A DNA stretch of 27,932 nt from a virus. The notes beneath the pieces are model-generated. The model was given only the letters and a program-made list of their open reading frames with translations, made no database searches and was not told the DNA's origin. The translations under genes and the position numbers were made by a program. Shown piece after piece: positions 19,067 through 24,125 of the stretch (position 1 is the stretch's first letter; each line of letters opens with the position of its first letter). Location: positions 1 to 27,932 of the IMG/VR virus record IMGVR_UViG_3300044730_001458; one strand, written 5' to 3'.

Positions 19067-20331
19067 GCCGCCACCTCCGGCTCCGGCTCCCCCTCTCCTT
19101 CTTGGGAGAGGGGGCTAGGGGGTGAGGGCTCCAACAACGCCATCGCATGGGCAATCGCCCGCAAGTCCTCCATCCGCGCCAACTGTTCATTCCCAAGCCG
19201 CTCCATCTCTGTTTGGATGGCCGCAATCTGCCGTTGCAACTCCACCCGCCGCACCATCAGCGCCTCCATCGGGTCAACGGCCTGCCGTTCCAACACCGCA
19301 GACTGCGCCTCCAGTTCCGCATTGCGCCGCGCCGTCGCCGCCAGTTGCTCCTGCAACTCCCGAATCTGCCGCTCATAGTCCTCCCGCAAATCCGCCTCCC
19401 GAAACTCCAGAGAAGCCACCTCCTCCTCAAGCTCCGTCGCACGATCAGGGCCGTTGGGCAGAACCCCCTCCGGTTCCCCCTCTCCCAGGGGGGAGAGTGG
19501 GCTAGGGGGTGAGGTCTCCAAGACCTTAGCCGCCGCCTCATCCCGCCGCCGCTTCTCCTCCTGCAAGGCCACCTTTACCCGCTCACGCTCCCCAGTGTGC
19601 CGATGGAAAAATCCCGTACTCAGCCCCGCCGCCTCGGCCACCCTCGTCTGCATCAAGTCGGCATCTTCCCAGTACGGGATCTGCTTGAGCACCGCCGTCA
19701 GCGCCGCCTTACACGCCTCAGTTGTCCGAGCCTCCTTCCGTGCCATGGTCTCCATCTCCGTAGTAGTTGTGTTCTCATCAGCCTGGTAATTGCCTCCCGA
19801 CAGTGCCCGGCCCAGTTCCCCCTGGGAGAGGGGGCTAGGGGGTGAGGTCTCCGGGGCCGTGGGCTTCCCCGCCCACTCCCGCGCCGCCTCAATCTCCTCC
19901 CGCCGTTCCGCATCAAAGGCCGCTTGCCGTTCCCGTCGCAACCGCCGCGCCTCTAGTTCGTCCTCCGCCAGTTGCCCCGGTCGCCAGGTCGCCAAGTAGG
20001 GGTCAACCGTCACCGTCACCTGGCCCTGGGGCCGGGGAGGGAAGCTCGGCGGCTTGGGCGGCTTCAGGTGATACCGCACCTCCCAGTCGCTTGTCCTTTG
20101 CCCCGTCTCCACCCGGCAATCTGGGCTAGCCAGCAGCGGCCTCACAATCGAGTCAACCTTGCGGGCGGTGTGGTAGGCTTTGCCGTTCCCCTTTTTGCGC
20201 TGGATGGGCAGGTTGATCGCCGTGCAAAAGCTCGACAACTTCACCACCTCCCGCTGCTTCAGGTAGGCCAAAAAGCGATCCTGGATCTCCTGCTTCGTCA
20301 GCCGCAACGATTGAAAAACTGTCTGCCCCAC
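19063..20331 (-). CDS. Coiled-coil early protein carrying three repeats, HTH/DUF6262-like middle
   Basis: A 422-residue protein starting at GTG 20331. Residues 1-100 (LRLTKQEIQDRFLAYLKQRE; VVKLSSFCTAINLPIQRKKG) resemble a winged-helix domain. The basic helix RRLRRERQAAFDAERREEIE follows, then a type-B repeat. Residues about 195-265 (ARTTEACKAALTAVLKQIPY; TRVAEAAGLSTGFFHRHTGE; RERVKVALQEEKRRRDEAAA) fit the HTH-plus-coiled-coil style of DUF6262/TnpC- or KfrA-like proteins. A long coiled coil (about 300-400: LEEEVASLEFREADLREDYE) ends the protein, with repeats at about 270 and 405. An internal METMARKEARTTEA suggests the second half was once a separate gene fused by repeat insertion. Function is unknown. 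Confidence 0.7.
   Translation of the reverse strand: MGQTVFQSLRLTKQEIQDRFLAYLKQREVVKLSSFCTAINLPIQRKKGNGKAYHTARKVDSIVRPLLASPDCRVETGQRTSDWEVRYHLKPPKPPSFPPRPQGQVTVTVDPYLATWRPGQLAEDELEARRLRRERQAAFDAERREEIEAAREWAGKPTAPETSPPSPLSQGELGRALSGGNYQADENTTTTEMETMARKEARTTEACKAALTAVLKQIPYWEDADLMQTRVAEAAGLSTGFFHRHTGERERVKVALQEEKRRRDEAAAKVLETSPPSPLSPLGEGEPEGVLPNGPDRATELEEEVASLEFREADLREDYERQIRELQEQLAATARRNAELEAQSAVLERQAVDPMEALMVRRVELQRQIAAIQTEMERLGNEQLARMEDLRAIAHAMALLEPSPPSPLSQEGEGEPEPEVAA
19087..19128 (-). repeat. Type-B repeat, copy 9
   Basis: Core CTCCTTCTTGGGAG; encodes EPSPPSPLSQEGEGEPE at the C-terminus of the coiled-coil protein. Confidence 0.9.
19474..19513 (-). repeat. Type-B repeat, copy 10
   Basis: Core CTCCCAGGGGGGAG followed by AGTGGGCTAGGGGGTGAG. 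Encodes TSPPSPLSPLGEGEPEG between HTH-like and coiled-coil parts. Confidence 0.88.
19816..19848 (-). repeat. Type-B repeat, copy 11 (truncated)
   Basis: One arm is shortened to CCCCCTGGGAG, then AGGGGGCTAGGGGGTGAG. Reads TSPPSPLSQGELG. Located at the join between the two halves of the coiled-coil protein. Confidence 0.85.
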
Positions 20332-20333
20332 CG

Positions 20334-20855
20334 CTACACCCCCGCCTCGCCCAGGAACACCCAGCGAAACTCGCCGCTCTCGGCAAAGTGGCGCACCTGG
20401 TCAAACTCGGCCTGCGTCACCAGTTCCCAGTCGCTCACCTCCACCACCCAGTAGGTGCCGTCCTCGCCCTCGCGCTCCACCGCCCGCAGGCCCAACCGCA
20501 CCGCACTCGGATGCAGGCGGCTGTGGCTCGTCAGACGCAGGTCGCTCGTAAAGGTCTCAATCAGGTTGATGGCGCTTTCCTTCTTCAGGGCCATCACGCC
20601 CACCACGCCCTGCTCATCCACAAAGGCCAGGTCGATCCAGGTTTGGTTAGGTCGGCCCCAGCGCTCCCCCGTCACCAATCGACGGTTAAACAACTGGATG
20701 CGGATCGCCTTGCCAGCCCCAATCTCCCCCACCAAAAACTCGCCCACCTCGCCATCAAACCGATACTGCCGAGGCACCCCATCAAAGGTCAGCGCAGGCT
20801 GTTCCTCAATCGCCCAGGCAGGCACATTCGCTTCATTCAAAGGCTGCTTAAACAT
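20334..20855 (-). CDS. Conserved-looking early phage protein, unknown function
   Basis: A 173-residue protein starting at ATG 20855 (MFKQPLNEANVPAWAIEEQP), with GGAGG nine bases upstream. It reads like a compact alpha/beta protein: YRFDGEVGEFLVGEIGAGKA, RIQLFNRRLVTGERWGRPNQ, VGVMALKKESAINLIETFTS, GTYWVVEVSDWELVTQAEFD. The GEIGAGKAI stretch resembles a P-loop but lacks GxxxxGK[ST], so it is not taken as ATP-binding. I do not recognise the family. It follows a 260-base repeat-filled gap (20881-21138) and is nearly contiguous with the coiled-coil gene. Confidence 0.7.
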   Translation of the reverse strand: MFKQPLNEANVPAWAIEEQPALTFDGVPRQYRFDGEVGEFLVGEIGAGKAIRIQLFNRRLVTGERWGRPNQTWIDLAFVDEQGVVGVMALKKESAINLIETFTSDLRLTSHSRLHPSAVRLGLRAVEREGEDGTYWVVEVSDWELVTQAEFDQVRHFAESGEFRWVFLGEAGV

Positions 20856-20880
20856 CGTCTAAATCCTCCATAAACATCTG

Positions 20881-21138
20881 GTCTTCTTTCACTCACCCCC
20901 CTTCCCACGGGGGGCAGGGGGGGATCTCCATCTCCTGTCCCCCCTCTCCCCCCTGGGAGAGGGGGCTAGGGGGTGAGGTCTCCGGTAGGTGCATTGCTTC
21001 GCGAATGCACCCTACGGGTGAGGGCTCTACCGCCCCGATCCACGTCCGCTATCCATCGCGTCCTCCTCTCTGCTAAACAACGCTGTCCCTTCTCTTGCTC
21101 CCCTCTCCCAAGGGTGGGAGAGGGGCCGGGGCTGAGGT
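20881..21138. repeat. Intergenic repeat island (four elements)
   Basis: The gap between the genes at 20855 and 21138 contains almost only repeats: type A (20892-20929), type B copy 12 (20938-20979), the GCATTGCTTCGCGAATGC element (20991-21016), and a divergent type-B copy 13 (21098-21138), whose end overlaps the 21138 stop codon. No coding region is evident between them. Confidence 0.85.
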
Positions 21139-21398
21139 CAAAACCTAGGCAACCTCGGCTCCCGTCTGGGTCGGGTCGGCGGAGCACTCGCCGGGGTCGG
21201 CCACGGGGCAATCCGTTCCCGCACTGCCATCCCCGGCCTGCACCCCTCGATCACATCCAGGCAGGCCAACACCGTCTGGCACGTCACCAGGTTCGCCAAC
21301 ATCCGCTGGCGCACCTCCGCCCGCTCCACTGGCCCCATCCCCTCCAACTGCTCCAATAGCCCGTCGTGGCTGTCCCGCAATGCTGCTAAATCGTCCAT
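21138..21398 (-). CDS. Small helical protein, alternative frame to the 21145 ORF
   Basis: An 86-residue frame starting at ATG 21398 (MDDLAALRDSHDGLLEQLEG), GGAG about nine bases upstream. Sequence GPVERAEVRQRMLANLVTCQ then TVLACLDVIEGCRPGMAVRE is a natural helical protein, whereas the overlapping frame here is Gly/Ala-rich and looks like a shadow. In this frame a TAA lies a few codons upstream of the start, so it is a separate gene and not the continuation of the 21145-21825 frame. The basic Pro/Arg-rich tail (PTRPRREPRLPRF) ends beside a type-B repeat. Function is unknown. Confidence 0.6.
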   Translation of the reverse strand: MDDLAALRDSHDGLLEQLEGMGPVERAEVRQRMLANLVTCQTVLACLDVIEGCRPGMAVRERIAPWPTPASAPPTRPRREPRLPRF

Positions 21399-21825
21399 TC
21401 CACTCGCTCCGTTCAACCGGGGTTAAATCACACAGTTCCAACAGCACCATCGTTTCCGTCAGCAGTTGCCGCAGGTTTTGCCGCGCCACCTGGATGCTGT
21501 ATCCCGGCACCGCCTGCATCGCCCTGGCCGTCGCCTCGGTGGTCATCGCATCCCGCGCCTCGGCCACCAACGCCTCCACGCGCTCAAAGATGTCGTACAC
21601 CTGATCCAGTTGCTCATCGCTCCAGTTCCACGTATCCACCGTCATTCCTCCAAAAAAGGGTTTGTCTTCTCTCCTGTCCCCCCTCTCCCCGTGGGAGAGG
21701 GGGCTAGGGGGTGAGGTCTCCGAAGGCAACTGGGCAGGCACCCAATCGCCATCGCACCCCGCCAACCCCAGCACCACGGCCAACACCAACCAACCCACCT
21801 CACACCTCCACATCAAACTCAGCAA
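21145..21825 (-). CDS. Lipoprotein-signal ORF fused through a repeat to a small helical protein
   Basis: This frame combines three parts. Residues 1-28 are a bacterial lipoprotein signal: VGWLVLAVVLGLAGC with the lipobox LAGC (C24). A type-B repeat (TSPPSPLSHGERG) follows. From MTVDTWNWSDEQLDQVYDIF onward it is a soluble helical protein (VEALVAEARDAMTTEATARA; RQNLRQLLTETMVLLELCDL). The second part has its own possible start, GTG 21639 or ATG 21645, preceded by GGAGG. It may therefore be two original genes whose separation was erased by the repeat. Past about 21416 the frame becomes Gly/Ala/Asp-rich and overlaps the better-looking 21138 gene, so the true 3' end is uncertain. Function is unknown. 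Confidence 0.5.
   Translation of the reverse strand: MLSLMWRCEVGWLVLAVVLGLAGCDGDWVPAQLPSETSPPSPLSHGERGDRREDKPFFGGMTVDTWNWSDEQLDQVYDIFERVEALVAEARDAMTTEATARAMQAVPGYSIQVARQNLRQLLTETMVLLELCDLTPVERSEWNGRFSSIAGQPRRAIGAVGGDGASGAGGGAPADVGEPGDVPDGVGLPGCDRGVQAGDGSAGTDCPVADPGECSADPTQTGAEVA
21677..21719 (-). repeat. Type-B repeat, copy 14
   Basis: Core CTCCCCGTGGGAG followed by AGGGGGCTAGGGGGTGAG; joins the lipoprotein signal and the helical domain in one frame. Confidence 0.9.
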
Positions 21826-21991
21826 TCACGGGCATCTCCTTCTGTCCTGCCACCTCCCGCTGCACCACAATCCGCAGCAGTTGTCGGCCTCCCTCCCGGC
21901 GAGGCGACACCATCACATGGCATCCCCAAAGCCCCGCCAAATGCACCGCCATGCCATAGAAAAAAACCTGCCAAAGCCGTGGTGCGCTCAT
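21800..21991 (-). CDS. Small hypothetical protein
   Basis: A 63-residue protein starting at ATG 21991 (MSAPRLWQVFFYGMAVHLAG), overlapping the upstream stop as ATGA. The N-terminal third is hydrophobic (LWQVFFYGMAVHLAGLWGCH), followed by a basic strand-rich part, RREGGRQLLRIVVQREVAGQ. It could be membrane-associated or a small beta protein. Its end overlaps the lipoprotein-signal ORF by 26 bases. No function assigned. Confidence 0.6.
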   Translation of the reverse strand: MSAPRLWQVFFYGMAVHLAGLWGCHVMVSPRREGGRQLLRIVVQREVAGQKEMPVIAEFDVEV

Positions 21992-22323
21992 GCCGCCACC
22001 CCAGCCCGTGCCGCCTTTTCCTCCCGCTCCAGCCGCTCCATCCGCATCCGCCACTCATGCCGCGCCGCCACAAACTGGCCATGCACATAGGTGCTGTCCA
22101 GCCATTCCCGCCGCGCCGCCATCTCCCCCAGCCGCTGGGCCTGGGCCGCACACAGGTCGGCCCCCAAATCCAGCCCCGCCTGTAGATCTGGCTCACTGGC
22201 CAGATTCCCTGCCCACATCAGCAGTTCCTCCGCCAGCCGCAGGTAGTGCAACTGCCACGCCTTCAGCGTCTCAACGTCTTTCAGGCCCAGCCGCAACTCA
22301 CTCTCCAAAAACTCCAACGCCAT
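21988..22323 (-). CDS. Small helical early protein
   Basis: A 111-residue protein starting at ATG 22323 (MALEFLESELRLGLKDVETL), with GGAG upstream. Almost fully helical: KAWQLHYLRLAEELLMWAGN, LQAGLDLGADLCAAQAQRLG, FVAARHEWRMRMERLEREEK. No known motif. It overlaps the next gene as ATGA. It lies in the region that in Mu holds kil/gam and other semi-essential early genes, but no similarity to those is apparent. Confidence 0.65.
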   Translation of the reverse strand: MALEFLESELRLGLKDVETLKAWQLHYLRLAEELLMWAGNLASEPDLQAGLDLGADLCAAQAQRLGEMAARREWLDSTYVHGQFVAARHEWRMRMERLEREEKAARAGVAA

Positions 22324-22404
22324 GGCTCTTCTCCGTAGGTAAAAAAGGACGCACGATCCCACCAGCCCCCAGGGCCGCTTTTCCCGTGCCAGTTGTCGTC
22401 ATCT

Positions 22405-22426
22405 CGTAGGGTGGGCACCGCCCACC
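22405..22426. repeat. GTGGGC-type palindromic repeat, copy 4
   Basis: CGTAG then GGTGGGCACCGCCCACC, identical to the copy at 2193-2214; in the 116-base gap between two early genes. Confidence 0.85.
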
Positions 22427-22439
22427 ACCCAGCTACTCG

Positions 22440-22784
22440 CTAGCCATCCATCGCCTGGGGCTTGCTGCCCCGCAAATAATTGGGGCACTCTGGGCAGGCC
22501 ATCTGAAACCGCACCCGATTCGGGTTGCCTGGTGCAAAGGGAATTTTTTGGTAAGCCACACACAGGTGGGTGGGCAAGGCGAACCCCGCCGCAGGGCACG
22601 TCACCCGGTCGCCCATGTACTTGCCTCGCACCAGGCGCTCAATGGTGGTGGTGGTCGCGCCATACTTGCCGCTTAGCACCTGGCTGATGGTCGTGTCGCT
22701 CACCTGCAACTCGCGGGCCACGGTGGCCTGAGAGCTTTCTTTAACCCGGCTTCTAAGGGCGTTTAACCAATCCGCTCCAGCCAT
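22440..22784 (-). CDS. HTH protein with C-terminal Cys4 cluster
   Basis: A 114-residue protein starting at ATG 22784, coupled to the gene before (ATGA), GGGAGG upstream. Residues about 10-50 are an HTH of the XRE type: ESSQATVARELQVSDTTISQ then VLSGKYGATTTTIERLVRGK. The C-terminal half has four cysteines (TCPAAGFALPTHLC and ACPECPN), a likely zinc site. Mu-like phages commonly encode such a small HTH protein shortly after the B gene. A regulatory function in the early region is likely; the target is unknown. Confidence 0.78.
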   Translation of the reverse strand: MAGADWLNALRSRVKESSQATVARELQVSDTTISQVLSGKYGATTTTIERLVRGKYMGDRVTCPAAGFALPTHLCVAYQKIPFAPGNPNRVRFQMACPECPNYLRGSKPQAMDG

Positions 22785-23368
22785 CAGCTTGCCCTCCCAG
22801 TGGTGGATAAAATGCGCTCGGCGTTGGGGTCAAACACGCTGCCATCCCGCCGAAATACCGGGGCCAAGGGGCCAAGGTTCCGCACCAGGGTATAGCTGCG
22901 ATAGCTGCCGATGGGCGATCCGCTGTGGTGGGGCCGCACCACAGCCACCAGGCCCGCCCTCAAAAACTTGCTCACGTAGGTTTCCACCGTCTGCTGCTTC
23001 AGCCCGGTCAGGCTTTGCAGGGTGGGGCTGTCAAACTGGGTCAGTTGCCGCATCGCCAACCATGTGCGGGTCAGGCCGTCGAGGTGCTGGGGGTCTAGGT
23101 TGGGGTCGGCCATGCCCTCGGCGGTGAGCTGGGGGGCGTGTGGCCCCGTGTGCAGTGCCAGCCGATAGATCGCCGCCCGGTCGGGGTCAGCCGGAGTCCG
23201 AGGCCGAACGCAGGTCACATAGTCCCACGTCTTCAGGTCGGCCACATACTTGGCCACGGTTCCGTAGGGCTGCTTGGTCACGCTGGCCACCTCGCCCACC
23301 GTAAACTCCCCCATGCGGGCCATCGCCCGCCAAATCAACAATCGCGCCTGTCGGTTTCGGGTCTGCAT
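22784..23368 (-). CDS. Tandem winged-helix DNA-binding protein
   Basis: A 194-residue protein. The start is ATG 23368, eight bases after a strong AGGAGG (23377-23382); the GTG at 23377 lies within that site and is unlikely. Two winged-helix units are visible. Residues about 8-50: LLIWRAMARMGEFTVGEVAS, then VTKQPYGTVAKYVADLKTW. Residues about 100-150: LAMRQLTQFDSPTLQSLTGL, then KQQTVETYVSKFLRAGLVAV. Both show helix-turn-helix followed by a strand pair. It lies immediately after the ATPase gene, whose TGA falls between the ribosome binding site and this ATG. An accessory role in transposition or early control is inferred from position. Confidence 0.78.
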   Translation of the reverse strand: MQTRNRQARLLIWRAMARMGEFTVGEVASVTKQPYGTVAKYVADLKTWDYVTCVRPRTPADPDRAAIYRLALHTGPHAPQLTAEGMADPNLDPQHLDGLTRTWLAMRQLTQFDSPTLQSLTGLKQQTVETYVSKFLRAGLVAVVRPHHSGSPIGSYRSYTLVRNLGPLAPVFRRDGSVFDPNAERILSTTGRAS

Positions 23369-23373
23369 CCTCA

Positions 23374-24090
23374 TCACCTCCTATCCAAAAAGTACGCTTG
23401 CCCCACGGCCTTCCAGTCGGCCAGGGTTACGGGCCGTCCGCCCAGCTTCTTGCCATGAAATTCAATCCGGCTCAGGCCGTTCACCAAATAGCCCGCGCTG
23501 CCCCCCGCCTGTCGGTGCAGGTCGTGGAGGAGGTCGTCGGCCACCTCCACCTCGCAGCAGTCCAGGGTCAGTTGCCGCGCATCGGTCAGGCTCAGCGGGC
23601 TAAATTCCACCACCTGGGTGATGCGTCGGTTGAGCTGCGGCCAGCGGGCAATCTTGGCCTTAATCAATTCCATCCCCACCAGCACCACCGGGCACCGGGC
23701 CACGTCATACACGCTGCGCAGGGTCTCCAGCAGCCGACCGGGGTTGTTGGTCTGAAACAGCATGTCGGCCTCGTCAATAAAGATCGGGCGACGGTGCAGG
23801 GTCAGGCTTTCTTGCAGCGCATCCAGCATGTCTTGGTTGCGGTTGCGGGGTTCTTTGCCCACCTCCACGGTCATCCGTTGCAGCATCACGTTGGGCGTCC
23901 ACAGCGGTGTGGCCCGGAGGAAAATGCCGTTGTTGTTCAGGCTCAACCAGTTGGTGGCCGTCGTCTTGCCCAGGCCGCTCTGGCCATACACCAGCGCCAC
24001 CCGTTCCACGCCCTCCGGCGTTTCCCACAGCGCCCGGTAGGCATCGGCCAATAGGCAAACGTTTTCTGTCTCTGATACAATGGGTCTCAA
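23374..24090 (-). CDS. AAA+ transposition ATPase (MuB-like)
   Basis: A 238-residue ATPase starting at TTG 24090, marked by AGGAG six bases upstream. The longer reading from 24156 would overlap the transposase and lacks a ribosome binding site. Walker A GQSGLGKTT at residues 36-44; Walker B PIFIDEAD with D106/E107; a sensor-like VVLVGMELI; and an arginine-rich RWPQLNRRITQVVEF. In Mu, MuB binds ATP and DNA, selects target DNA and activates MuA. MuB is about 312 residues with an N-terminal HTH domain; that domain is absent here, making the protein closer in size to TnsC/IstB-type partners. The C-terminal GRPVTLADWKAVGQAYFLDR is typical of phage B proteins. Confidence 0.92.
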   Translation of the reverse strand: MRPIVSETENVCLLADAYRALWETPEGVERVALVYGQSGLGKTTATNWLSLNNNGIFLRATPLWTPNVMLQRMTVEVGKEPRNRNQDMLDALQESLTLHRRPIFIDEADMLFQTNNPGRLLETLRSVYDVARCPVVLVGMELIKAKIARWPQLNRRITQVVEFSPLSLTDARQLTLDCCEVEVADDLLHDLHRQAGGSAGYLVNGLSRIEFHGKKLGGRPVTLADWKAVGQAYFLDRR

Positions 24091-24125
24091 AGTTTTACTC
24101 CTATTCAAGTCAAGTTCTACGGGCT

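Noticed and set aside
20334-20855. P-loop reading of GEIGAGKAI
   Set aside because: Walker A needs K followed by S or T; no Walker B is visible either.
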